This document shows positions 8,252-16,351 of a stretch of 64,000 nucleotides of DNA, piece by piece. The stretch's first letter is position 1. Every line of letters begins with the position of its first letter. Source of the stretch: Halovenus halobia (GTDB lineage: Archaea > Halobacteriota > Halobacteria > Halobacteriales > Haloarculaceae); assembly GCF_051414135.1 (NCBI RefSeq), contig NZ_JBLKOA010000002.1:1-64000 (forward strand), in the 5' to 3' direction. Under the pieces are notes generated by a model. That model was not told the DNA's origin and did no database searches. It worked only from the letters and a program-made list of their open reading frames with translations. Both the position numbers and the translations under genes were made by a program.

Positions 8252-9208
8252 TCACGCGTCGACCCCCGTAATCTCGAACCGTGCACCGCCCGCGTCGGAG
8301 TCGGTCACCTCGACCGACCAGCCGTGGAGGTCGGCAATCCGCGCGACAATCGCCAGTCCGAGTCCTGTTCCGTGGTCTTCGGAGGTGAATCCGGGCTCGA
8401 AGACACGGTCGTGGTCCGCCGACGGAATCCCGACGCCATCGTCTTCGATTGCCAGTCCGTCCGGGAGGCGCTCGACAGTGATCGTGATTTCAGCAGTCCG
8501 GTCAGCAGGCGAGCCGTGTTCCACAGAATTTCGAAAGAGGTTCTCGAACAGTCGAGTGACACGGTCACGGTCAGCGGTCGCCGTCGGTAACTCTCCGGTA
8601 ATGTCGAGTGACGCGCCGCTGGTTTCGACCATCCGCCAGGCTTCCCTGACAGCCGCAGTAAGGTCGACTTGCTGTTCGGGGTTGACCACGTCCTGACCGC
8701 GGGCGAGCGTCAACACATCCTGAATGATCCGTTCCATCCGGTCGTGGGCCTGTTCGACGTGGTCGAAATGCTCCGCAGAGTCGAGTTCACGTCCAGCACG
8801 AAGCCGTGCCCGAGCAACGTCAAGCGGGTTGCGAAGGTCGTGGCTGATGACACTCGCCACGCGGTCGACACCGACATCTTCCGGGTCGTCCTCGGAGACA
8901 GCGGTAAAGAGCAGATGGCCCGGGTTACCGTCCTGGGGTGCGATAATCCGGACGAGATACCGGCACCGGCGCTCGTTCACCGGGTTGCGCACCCAGCACT
9001 GGCCAGTCTCGTCGAACGAGGGCTTGTCTCCGACAACCTGGAGATTCTCGAAGAGGCCGACGAGTGGGTCACCAGCCGAGATGTCGCTTACCTCGCCAAA
9101 CCGGTCGTTGTGCTCCCGAACGACCGCCGTATTATTCTCGAAGATGTAGCTACAGGTCGGGTCTGGAAGCCGCTCGAGTGGCACCGACGGCGGGTCGTTC
9201 GCTGTCAT
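8252..9208 (-). CDS. sensor histidine kinase (soluble)
   Basis: 318 residues. A PAS-like N-terminal region (about 1-108) without membrane segments is followed by a HisKA domain with H123 in VISHDLRNPL, then a HATPase_c domain with the N box (LFRNSVEHG), G1 box (DDGVGIP) and G2 box (GTGLGLAI). All catalytic boxes are present. It is cytosolic and directly upstream of the Bat-like regulator. The likely phosphate acceptor is a receiver protein such as the HalX regulator at 6141-6722; that pairing is inference. Confidence 0.92.
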   Translation of the reverse strand: MTANDPPSVPLERLPDPTCSYIFENNTAVVREHNDRFGEVSDISAGDPLVGLFENLQVVGDKPSFDETGQCWVRNPVNERRCRYLVRIIAPQDGNPGHLLFTAVSEDDPEDVGVDRVASVISHDLRNPLDVARARLRAGRELDSAEHFDHVEQAHDRMERIIQDVLTLARGQDVVNPEQQVDLTAAVREAWRMVETSGASLDITGELPTATADRDRVTRLFENLFRNSVEHGSPADRTAEITITVERLPDGLAIEDDGVGIPSADHDRVFEPGFTSEDHGTGLGLAIVARIADLHGWSVEVTDSDAGGARFEITGVDA

Positions 9209-9305
9209 GCTCGGGGGTTGCTGTTGCGGTCACCGGCTGTGTCGCTCATATCTGTGCAGCCCGGCACTCCTGATATCCAGCCATTGTTTCTAGCAATATA
9301 GATAG

Positions 9306-9674
9306 TTACCGGTCATCGTCGACCGGGTGGAGTGTCATCTCGATTCCGTCTGGACGCAACTCACAGGTTGCGCCCTCGACTGTCGACCGAAACCGTTCGC
9401 GGTGGTGACCGTCAGGGTCGAACATCGTCTCCGAAGCGACCAGTCCCGCCGCTTCGAGTCGGTCAAGTCGGCGATACACCGTGGCTTTCGAGAACCCGGT
9501 TTCCTCGACAATGTCTCGGCCAGAACTGGGCGTCTCGGCAATCGTCTGCAGAATTGAGCGTGCGTACTCGTCACCGAGCAAGGAGAGCAACTCATCGGAG
9601 TTAGTTGGTTCCTGGGCGGACGGCTCGTCTGCTGGGGAGTACTGCTCGTTGGGTTTGGGTACTGTCTGGGACAT
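9306..9674 (-). CDS. winged-helix transcriptional regulator (ArsR-like)
   Basis: 122 residues, with an acidic and proline-rich N-terminal tail and a winged helix-turn-helix near residues 30-95 (the segment GRDIVEETGFSKATVYRRLDRLEAAGLV is the recognition region). It resembles small haloarchaeal ArsR/HTH regulators that have no obvious ligand site. The start is taken at the ATG at 9674; an in-frame ATG 14 codons upstream would add a hydrophobic segment that does not fit. Its target is unknown; the AI-2E-type permease gene lies 100 bp upstream on the same strand. Confidence 0.85.
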   Translation of the reverse strand: MSQTVPKPNEQYSPADEPSAQEPTNSDELLSLLGDEYARSILQTIAETPSSGRDIVEETGFSKATVYRRLDRLEAAGLVASETMFDPDGHHRERFRSTVEGATCELRPDGIEMTLHPVDDDR

Positions 9675-9774
9675 TTTCGCTATGACAACCAACGGACCCA
9701 CCACCCCTGGAAACATATGCTAGCTATCCAGACCCCGTCCTGAGATACCATCTAGTAATACAGACACAGCGGTG

Positions 9775-10890
9775 TCAGTCGGACTCGTCTTGCTGCCCGT
9801 CGAATTCAGTCAGTGTGCGCTGGACATCTGGTCTGTCCCCAGAGAGGACGTACGGAAGGAGGATTCGGACGGCATTCGTCGTGCAGACGAGGAGAATCGG
9901 CGCGAGAAAGAGGCCGTAGAAGCCGAACACAGACGGGCCGAGGATATACGCGATAAGCAACAACCCGGTGTGCGTTTCGCTGCTGCTGACCTGTGCCCGA
10001 ACGATGATGTCGGGGATGAAATCGACAATTACGGCGCTGACGAGGGCGAGGGCAGCAATCGGGACGAGTAACTCAAGTTTGTTGATGACCCAGGCGTTGG
10101 CCGCGAGCGCCAGACATAGCGGGATGTAGACGATTTTGATACCGACAACAGGAATCAGACTCCCAATTCCGGCGAGGGCAGCGAGCAGTGCCGGGAACGG
10201 GACAGTCGCCGCAGTCGGCGCGAAGAGATTGTACGTGTAAAACGTCACGAGCGAGATGGCAGCCGTGATGAACACGTTGACAACGTTGCCAAACAGTGCC
10301 AGAGAGAGTTCAGCGTCGACTGACTCAGCGTAGCGACTGACAATGCCCGTATCGTCGTAGGTGTCGAAAAACCACCGGGACAGTCGTGGCCCATCGACCA
10401 GCAGGTAGTACGTACCGGCAATGACAAGCAGCAACTGGACGAAGGCGCTGCCGGCCAGTCCGACGACGTCGAACAGCTGGCCGGCGAACGCTCGGATGTC
10501 GGTCTGTGAGCCGTCGACAGCGATTGCTTCGAGGGAATCGGTCGCCAGCGTACCGGTGTTCAACTGGGAGAGAAACCGGCTCGCGTCGGACGCAAACACG
10601 CCGCGGTTGGTCAACAGTTCCTGAATCTGGACAACGAGTACAACGAGCGTGTAGCCAATCAGCGCAATGAACGGCAGTCCAAAGAGCGCAATTGAAAGCG
10701 TCGCCCGGATTCGTCGGCCGAGTCCAAAGCGGGCCAGAAACCGGAATATCGGACGAATCGCGTAGTACAAAAAGATGGTAAAGACGAGGACGGCAGCGAA
10801 CACCAGCACCGTGTAGCCGACAATCAGAAACAGGCCACCGACTCCCGCGCCAATCAACAGTCGACGGAGTCGGTCACGGTCCTCGAACAT
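9775..10890 (-). CDS. AI-2E family (PerM/UPF0118) membrane protein
   Basis: 371 residues with seven to eight hydrophobic helices, the first pair immediately after a charged N-terminus, a soluble stretch near 95-150, and the conserved late membrane block around ALALVSAVIVDFIPDIIVR and YILGPSVFGFYGLFLAPIL. This is the AI-2E/PerM family, whose bacterial members export small molecules such as autoinducer-2 or act in Na+/H+ antiport. The substrate in haloarchaea is not known. It is monocistronic as far as can be seen. Confidence 0.9.
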   Translation of the reverse strand: MFEDRDRLRRLLIGAGVGGLFLIVGYTVLVFAAVLVFTIFLYYAIRPIFRFLARFGLGRRIRATLSIALFGLPFIALIGYTLVVLVVQIQELLTNRGVFASDASRFLSQLNTGTLATDSLEAIAVDGSQTDIRAFAGQLFDVVGLAGSAFVQLLLVIAGTYYLLVDGPRLSRWFFDTYDDTGIVSRYAESVDAELSLALFGNVVNVFITAAISLVTFYTYNLFAPTAATVPFPALLAALAGIGSLIPVVGIKIVYIPLCLALAANAWVINKLELLVPIAALALVSAVIVDFIPDIIVRAQVSSSETHTGLLLIAYILGPSVFGFYGLFLAPILLVCTTNAVRILLPYVLSGDRPDVQRTLTEFDGQQDESD

Positions 10891-10960
10891 CGTGCCGAGA
10901 TAGTCCGGGTCAGGGTTTTATTCTACCGATTCGTTGCTCGAACCAAGCACTCTTGGCACA

Positions 10961-11100
10961 TTATAAATTTTGTGTCGCGTTTCTCGTGAAGAAAGCCACT
11001 GGTGACGGTTATAATCAGTCGACCCTGAGAAATTAGTGGCGGCATCTGACTGTCGCCCCCGCCCCACCCAGTCGAAAGCGGCACCCCGCCGCTTTCTTTT
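10961..11100 (+). ncRNA. candidate small RNA ending in a terminator-like hairpin
   Basis: A TATA-like TTATAAAT at 10961-10968 is followed by about 130 bp without an open frame, and then by the hairpin at 11074-11096 with a T run. The two flanking genes are both on the minus strand, so neither needs this plus-strand hairpin. Motifs reminiscent of box D (CTGA) occur, but a clean C box does not. Only weakly supported; boundaries are guesses. Confidence 0.3.
11074..11100 (+). terminator. hairpin plus T-run, terminator-like
   Basis: A 9-bp perfect stem GAAAGCGGC (11074-11082) / GCCGCTTTC (11088-11096), with loop ACCCC, is followed directly by TTTT. The orientation suits a plus-strand transcript. 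On the minus strand it lies about 40 bp downstream of the racemase-like gene but has no T tract on that side. Confidence 0.55.
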
Positions 11101-11139
11101 CGGTTCTATCGTATCTGCTGGCGAGATTGTGGCCGCTGC

Positions 11140-12303
11140 TCACCGGAGAATAGCGCCAGCCGCTGCCAGTTCCTCGAGTTCCGCCTCGCTGTAGCCGACC
11201 TCTCGGAGAATTTCGCCCGTGTGCTCGCCCTGTTCCGGCACCGGTCGGCCGCTATCCTCGGGCACGTCGCTTCCCTGTGCTGGGAAGCCAATTCTGGGCC
11301 GGCGTTCGTCCCAGACCAGGTCACGGGAGGCAATCTGGTCGTCCTCGAGTGCCTCGGTGAGTGTATAGACTGGTTCGACAGAGGCTTCGACGCCGTCGAG
11401 ATACTCCATCCACTCGTCGCGGGTTCGAGACTTGAAAATCTCGGTCAGTTCTTCCCTGAGCGCTTCTCGTTCGGCCCCCTCACTCATGTGCGCGCTCGTG
11501 AGGTCCTCCCGGCCGATGGCCTCGCAAAAGGCCATGAAAAACTGCGGTTCCAGCGCGGCGAAGGTGACGTAGTTGCCGTCTGCAGTCTCGTAGATGTCGT
11601 ACCACGGATAGCCACCATTGAGTTCGCCCTCGCCAGGCCGGGGCTGGTCGCCGTCGAACACTGGCTGTGCAACCGCCTGTGAGAACGAGAGGACAACGTC
11701 AGTCATCGAGACATCGATGTACTCGCCGCCGGCCGAACCGAGTTCACGGGACAGCAGCGCCGAAACGATGCTGAAGGCGGCGAACAGTCCGCCACCCATA
11801 TCCGCGACCGTGTACCCCGGAATCTGTGGCTTGGAGTCTTCGTCTTCACGGACGAGGTCCAGCATCCCGGCGCGGCCGACGTAGTTCAGGTCGTGGCCGA
11901 CCGCGTTGGCCAGCGGGCCACCCTGGCCATAGCCGGTCAGTGAACAGTACACCAGGTCGTCGTTGTGCTCGCTGAGAGTCTCGTAATCGACACCGAGTCG
12001 GTCAGCAACACCGGGTCGGAACGTTTCGAGTACAACATCAGCCTCTGCAGTGAGTCGATACAGCGCCTCCTGTCCCTCGTCGGATTTCAGGTCCAGGGCC
12101 ACGGCGCGTTTCCCGCGGTTGACCGCGTCGAACACCGCGCCAAACCCCTCGTCGGTGTACGGCGGCATCGCCCGGGCGTAATCGCCCGACCCTGTGTCCT
12201 CGACTTTGATTACGTCTGCTCCGGCGTCAGCGAGTAGTTGGGTGGCGTACGGCCCCGGCAGCAGTCTGCTCAGGTCCAGCACGCGAACCGAATCCAGTTG
12301 CAT
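11140..12303 (-). CDS. alpha-methylacyl-CoA racemase-like (class III CoA-transferase family)
   Basis: 387 residues of the CaiB/BaiF family. The signature GHDLNY with H137 and VADMGGG with D168, plus a later WYDIYETADG segment, match the catalytic His/Asp/Glu set of alpha-methylacyl-CoA racemases rather than the aspartate nucleophile of CoA-transferases. It would epimerise 2-methyl-branched acyl-CoA, which fits degradation of branched chains. The start is the ATG at 12303 (MQLDSVRVLDLSR); the frame's 14 upstream codons are non-conserved in style. A 34-residue small ORF lies just upstream on the same strand. Confidence 0.85.
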   Translation of the reverse strand: MQLDSVRVLDLSRLLPGPYATQLLADAGADVIKVEDTGSGDYARAMPPYTDEGFGAVFDAVNRGKRAVALDLKSDEGQEALYRLTAEADVVLETFRPGVADRLGVDYETLSEHNDDLVYCSLTGYGQGGPLANAVGHDLNYVGRAGMLDLVREDEDSKPQIPGYTVADMGGGLFAAFSIVSALLSRELGSAGGEYIDVSMTDVVLSFSQAVAQPVFDGDQPRPGEGELNGGYPWYDIYETADGNYVTFAALEPQFFMAFCEAIGREDLTSAHMSEGAEREALREELTEIFKSRTRDEWMEYLDGVEASVEPVYTLTEALEDDQIASRDLVWDERRPRIGFPAQGSDVPEDSGRPVPEQGEHTGEILREVGYSEAELEELAAAGAILR

Positions 12304-12361
12304 ACCACTACTCACGGGCAGGGGCATGTTAAAAGTCGCCGGCACGACAGCAGCGGACCGC

Positions 12362-12466
12362 TCACCGGCCGTCGTCGCGGACGTACTGCAGCGCCTCGAC
12401 GTAGGTGGCAGGGTCGATCCGCTCGTCGGACTCTGCGAGTCGTTCGCGGATTCTGGATGGAGTCAT
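12362..12466 (-). CDS. small acidic protein, 34 residues
   Basis: An ATG at 12466 opens a frame ending in TGA at 12362. The product starts MTPSRIRERLAE and ends YVRDDGR; it is charged, helical, and has haloarchaeal codon use (third positions mainly G or C). A TATA-like ACTATAATG lies about 40 bp upstream on the minus strand. It sits 58 bp before the racemase-like gene and may share its transcript. It is not recognised as any family, and is too short to be certain. Confidence 0.5.
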   Translation of the reverse strand: MTPSRIRERLAESDERIDPATYVEALQYVRDDGR

Positions 12467-12540
12467 GGCTCCACCCAACTATATGCAATGAAAGAACATT
12501 ATAGTTTCGCAGTGTCAGGAACGAGCAAGCTGACGAATGC

Positions 12541-12546
12541 TATAAG
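12541..12546 (+). promoter_or_regulatory. TATA box of taw2
   Basis: TATAAG lies 26-31 bp before the ATG at 12572, fitting a leaderless transcript and supporting that start over upstream in-frame codons. Confidence 0.55.
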
Positions 12547-12571
12547 TCGAGAGGTCACCGAATCGGTGGTA

Positions 12572-13585
12572 ATGGACGAGCTGGCAGTGATTGTCGAGAA
12601 GCCTCGGGCGGACGCCGCTATCGGGGCGCTGCGCGTCGAAGGCATTTACGACGATTCCCGGAGTGTCTACGAGTGTGGCGACGAGACGGTGGCCATTCCG
12701 GTGACTGCACCACCAGAAGAAACGCCAGTACAGGAAGTCATCGAGGAGACTGGAAAGCGCCGCGTCCGGACGCTCGGTGACCACCTCCAGGCGGCTGGCT
12801 GGAGCGAGGCAGAACTCGACCGCGCGCCGGGGTCGTGGGCTGTCCTCGGGACGGTCATCCTCGTCGATATCGGCGACAGCCCCCGACCAGCCGAGGTTGG
12901 CCAAGCCCTGCTCGAAATGCACGGCAACGCGGATACGGTGTTGGCTCGCAAGGGAATCACAGGACAGCACCGCGAGCCCGAAGTCGAAGTACTTGCAGGG
13001 GTGGGCGACACCGAGACGGTCCACACGGAGCACGGAACGACCTACGCGATGGACCTGAGAGAGGTCATGTTTTCGCCGGGCAACAAGGCCGAACGCGCGC
13101 TGATGGGTGCGGTCACTGGCCCGGACGAGCAGGTGCTCGACATGTTCGCTGGTATCGGCTACTTCACGCTGCCGATGGCGCGGGCCGGCGCACACGTGAC
13201 CGCCGTCGAGCGCTCCTCGAGTACCTTCTCCTATCTCGTCGAGAACGTCGTCAGAAACGGCGTCCAGGATTCAGTCGAGACCTACCGTGCAGACTGTCGG
13301 GATGTGATTGCGGAGAGTAGCCCTGAGGTGCGCTACGACCGAATTGTGATGGGCCACTACGACGCCCACGACTACCTCGACAGCGCGCTCACGGTGCTGG
13401 AATCGGGCGGAACGCTCCACATGCACGAGGCCACGCCGACAGAACTCGTCCCCGACCGCCCGCAACGGCGAGTCGAAGACGCCGCCGAGCAGGCCGGGCG
13501 CACGGTATCCTCAGTCGAGGTTCGGACTGTCAAGGGCTACAGCGAGGGAGTCTCTCACGTCGTTGCGGACGCAGTCGTGAGATAA
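12572..13585 (+). CDS. taw2: tRNA(Phe) 4-demethylwyosine aminocarboxypropyltransferase (Taw2/TYW2)
   Basis: 337 residues of the Trm5/TYW2 methyltransferase-like family. It has an RNA-binding N-terminal half and a Rossmann fold with SAM-binding VLDMFAGIGYFTLPMA. The segment RIVMGHYDAHDYLDSAL with GGTLHMHE matches Taw2, which transfers the 3-amino-3-carboxypropyl group of SAM to 4-demethylwyosine at G37 of tRNA-Phe; Trm5 paralogues carry an NLP motif there instead. The start at 12572 is supported by a TATA box 26-31 bp upstream. Discrimination from Trm5 rests on that one motif. Confidence 0.87.
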   Translation: MDELAVIVEKPRADAAIGALRVEGIYDDSRSVYECGDETVAIPVTAPPEETPVQEVIEETGKRRVRTLGDHLQAAGWSEAELDRAPGSWAVLGTVILVDIGDSPRPAEVGQALLEMHGNADTVLARKGITGQHREPEVEVLAGVGDTETVHTEHGTTYAMDLREVMFSPGNKAERALMGAVTGPDEQVLDMFAGIGYFTLPMARAGAHVTAVERSSSTFSYLVENVVRNGVQDSVETYRADCRDVIAESSPEVRYDRIVMGHYDAHDYLDSALTVLESGGTLHMHEATPTELVPDRPQRRVEDAAEQAGRTVSSVEVRTVKGYSEGVSHVVADAVVR

Positions 13586-13603
13586 CTCCGCCTACATATA
13601 TCT

Positions 13604-13623
13604 GTGAGCGGGACATCGCTCAC
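13604..13623. promoter_or_regulatory. dyad in front of the pseudo-receiver gene
   Basis: GTGAGCG (13604-13610) and CGCTCAC (13617-13623) form a perfect 7-bp inverted repeat with a 6-base spacer. It ends 2 bp before the ATG at 13626 and follows an AT-rich ACATATAT at 13593-13600, the likely TATA. It could be an operator at the transcription start or a 5' hairpin. Confidence 0.5.
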
Positions 13624-13625
13624 GT

Positions 13626-14492
13626 ATGGAGTCGATAGCAGTGCTCGTCGTGGACCGTGACGAGCCGACACGGTCAGAACTGGCGGCGTTCGTCGCCGAG
13701 GAGTTCGACGCTGAGGTCCGGACGGCCGATTCCGTCGCCACTGCCACAGAGATGGTCGAATCGGAGCCACCGACAGTACTGGTCACAGGCTACGAGTTCG
13801 CGGACGGCACGGGCCTCGAACTCGTTGCGCTCGCACGCGAACACAACCCAAGCTGTGGCTGTATTCTCTACACCCACTCCGAAACGGTCGATACGGAGTC
13901 CTTCGAGGATGTCATCGTCGATTTTGTCGCCAAGGAGTCGGCCAACGACAAGGAGGTGTTGCGGGGGCTCATCGAGCAGACTGGCATCGAGCAGACTCAA
14001 GCGTCACATCCGGTGCCGGACACCGAACAGCAACGGCTCGACGCAGTCGAGCGATTTCGTGAAGGCGGAAACATCGAGGCGTTCGAGAGAGTCGTCCAGC
14101 TCGCAGCAGACCACTTCGGCGTCGACTCGGCCGCACTGGTCGTCGTCCGCCGTGACGATGTCGAAGCAATTGCAACTGTTGGGCCTGACCTCGTCCCGGA
14201 GTTTCGTGACCAGTCGCTAAGTACGCACGCGCTGGTGGCCGACGAGCAGGTACTCGGTGTCGAGGACACCCGGACAGACCCACGGTTCAGCGATATCGAC
14301 GCGGTCCAAGACGCCGGAATTGTCGCGTATCTCGGTGCGACTGTCCGTGACCAGACCGGCGAGGCGGTTGCAGTGCTGTCGGTATTCGGGAGTGAGCCAC
14401 GAGCGTTCGACGCCGATGACAGAGAGTATCTCGGCCGACTGGCCACGTTGGCGGGCGACCTGATCGGACTCGACGACGGTGAGACCGAATGA
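13626..14492 (+). CDS. pseudo-receiver plus GAF domain signalling protein
   Basis: 288 residues. Residues 3-118 have the receiver fold (acidic DRDE near 10-13, YTHSE threonine, FVAKE lysine), but the phosphoacceptor aspartate is replaced: the strand reads VLVTGYEFADG, so it probably cannot be phosphorylated. Residues about 140-285 form a GAF domain for binding a small ligand. The gene overlaps the next by ATGA, implying translational coupling with the RecA-like protein at 14489. Function unknown; a phosphorylation-independent sensor is likely. Confidence 0.82.
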   Translation: MESIAVLVVDRDEPTRSELAAFVAEEFDAEVRTADSVATATEMVESEPPTVLVTGYEFADGTGLELVALAREHNPSCGCILYTHSETVDTESFEDVIVDFVAKESANDKEVLRGLIEQTGIEQTQASHPVPDTEQQRLDAVERFREGGNIEAFERVVQLAADHFGVDSAALVVVRRDDVEAIATVGPDLVPEFRDQSLSTHALVADEQVLGVEDTRTDPRFSDIDAVQDAGIVAYLGATVRDQTGEAVAVLSVFGSEPRAFDADDREYLGRLATLAGDLIGLDDGETE

Positions 14493-15145
14493 GTGAGGAG
14501 TACACGTTCCCGGACCTGCCGCTCAATCCGGTCCGGCCCGGGACCACGGTGTTGGTCAGCGGCCCCGGACGGCCAGCCTCGAAGCTGTCACGACGGCTCA
14601 CCCTCGAACTCGACGAGGGGACGGAGGGAGCGGTCCTCATCTCGACAAACACGAGCGGACGGTCACTTGCACGGGAGGCGGCCGGAACGTATCCGGACCT
14701 CGACCTGAGCCGGGTCGGAATCGTTGACGCGACTGGTCGAGGCGATATTAAGATGGAGACGGACGCGCGAATGAAAGCTGTCTCCAGTACGAGCGACCTC
14801 ACCGGCATCAGCATCAATTTCTCGATTCTGTTCAGCGCGCTCGCTGACGACGGAATCGACCGCATCAGGGCCTGTGTGGACTCACTGTCGCTGCTGTTGC
14901 TGTACACGAAACTCCCAACTATCGTTCGGTTCACGCACTCACTCGGCGGCCGGGTCAACGCGACTGACGGATTCGGGACGTTCGTCCTCGACCCGACGAT
15001 GCACGACCCACAGGTGGAATACACACTCGGATCGGTCTGTGACGGTGTGATCGAAGTACGGGAACACGAGGGCAGCTATCAGATGCGGACAGACGGGCTG
15101 GTCGACCAACCCAACGGCTGGCAGCCAGTCGACCTCAGCCCTTAA
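14489..15145 (+). CDS. RecA-superfamily (KaiC-like, degenerate) haloarchaeal protein
   Basis: 218 residues resembling the haloarchaeal DUF7504/HTR-like family: an N-terminal strand-loop TVLVSGPGRPASK in the place of a Walker A (the GKT/S is not intact), and later strands like those of RecA/KaiC ATPases. Such proteins commonly sit next to sensor kinases and receivers in haloarchaea, as here, where the start overlaps the stop of the pseudo-receiver/GAF gene by 4 bp. The degenerate P-loop suggests a structural or regulatory role. Confidence in the family is moderate. Confidence 0.65.
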   Translation: MSEEYTFPDLPLNPVRPGTTVLVSGPGRPASKLSRRLTLELDEGTEGAVLISTNTSGRSLAREAAGTYPDLDLSRVGIVDATGRGDIKMETDARMKAVSSTSDLTGISINFSILFSALADDGIDRIRACVDSLSLLLLYTKLPTIVRFTHSLGGRVNATDGFGTFVLDPTMHDPQVEYTLGSVCDGVIEVREHEGSYQMRTDGLVDQPNGWQPVDLSP

Positions 15146-15186
15146 TTAGCGAAAAACTGAACGCTCACTACGTTCGCGTCCGGGTG

Positions 15187-16245
15187 TTAGTACCAGTCCA
15201 GATCCGCGACGAAGGAACGCAACATCGACCGCGTGACGTGGGGCATACAGACGATGCGCATCTCGCCGGCACCTGTTTTCGAGACTCGCCAGCCACGGTC
15301 CCGGAGTTCGTCGGTCATCGGAACCGACAGGTCAGCAGTCACGAGCGGGAGTTCCGGCCCGAAGACCTCGTGACCGCGGTCGGCCAGCGCGTCGGCAAGC
15401 CACTCGGCGTTGTCCATCGCACGCTCGTACTGCTCGCGGTAGCCACCCGGCCAGAGCGTCTCCATCGCCGCGACGGCGCTGGCAACGCCTGCCCCGCTTC
15501 GAGTGCCGGTCAACGTGATCTGCGAGGTCGATTCGAGATACGGCGTGTCGATAGCGAGGTCATCGAACAGTTCCTGTGAGCGAGCGAGCAACCCGCCAGC
15601 GGGAACGGCAGCCTGACCGCCTTTGTGTGGGTCGATTGTCAGCGTGTCGATGGCCGCATGCTCGAAGTTCCAGTCGTAGTCAGCGAACGGCAGATAGAAT
15701 CCACCCCACGCCGCGTCGACGTGACAGACCGCGCCGATATCCTCCGCCAACTCGGCAATTGCCGGAATCGGGTCCACCGTGCCGTACTCCGTCGACCCGG
15801 CCACGCCGACCATGCCGACGGTGTCCTCGTCGGCGAGTTCGTTCATCGCGTCGAGGTCGGCGCGGTGGTTGGTTGTCGGCGCAGTCCGTAACTCGACGTC
15901 GAGCAGTTCGGCGGCTTTTCGGAAGCTGAAGTGGACGCTCTCGGGCGCAACGACGTTTGGGTTGTCGCTGTCGCCGTGGTTGCGAGCGATTCTGACCGCC
16001 TGAATGTTTGCCTCCGTCCCCCCGCTTGTGATGTAGCCAGACGGCTCCGCAAGTCCCGCAATCTCCCCCAGCATATCGACCGCCTGCGCTTCGAGTTCGG
16101 CAACCGTCTGGTAGGTCCCCGGGTCACCAGGATTGGTCGCCAGGAACCGCTCGGCCGCCTTCCGGGCCTTCGGGTGCGGTTCCGTACACATCGAGGTGAG
16201 GACTCGCTCGAAATTCTGTGGTTCGGCGCGCTGTACCGTCTGCAT
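15187..16245 (-). CDS. mfnA: L-aspartate/L-tyrosine decarboxylase MfnA
   Basis: A 352-residue PLP-dependent group II decarboxylase. Motifs include TSGGTEAN near residue 70, HVDAAWGG, and the Schiff-base lysine in TIDPHKGG. Archaeal MfnA decarboxylates tyrosine (methanofuran synthesis in methanogens) or aspartate; in haloarchaea the usual role is aspartate to beta-alanine for coenzyme A. Length matches the archaeal family. It is divergent from the D-2-hydroxyacid dehydrogenase gene, with starts 106 bp apart. Confidence 0.92.
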   Translation of the reverse strand: MQTVQRAEPQNFERVLTSMCTEPHPKARKAAERFLATNPGDPGTYQTVAELEAQAVDMLGEIAGLAEPSGYITSGGTEANIQAVRIARNHGDSDNPNVVAPESVHFSFRKAAELLDVELRTAPTTNHRADLDAMNELADEDTVGMVGVAGSTEYGTVDPIPAIAELAEDIGAVCHVDAAWGGFYLPFADYDWNFEHAAIDTLTIDPHKGGQAAVPAGGLLARSQELFDDLAIDTPYLESTSQITLTGTRSGAGVASAVAAMETLWPGGYREQYERAMDNAEWLADALADRGHEVFGPELPLVTADLSVPMTDELRDRGWRVSKTGAGEMRIVCMPHVTRSMLRSFVADLDWY

Positions 16246-16351
16246 GTCTGGGATAGAGTACTCCGACTCCCTTAGAGGTTATGCGTCCCCCATGCCAGCA
16301 CACCACGTGCTCCCCACCACTGATATGTCGGTGCTGTGCGTCTACTGGCGC

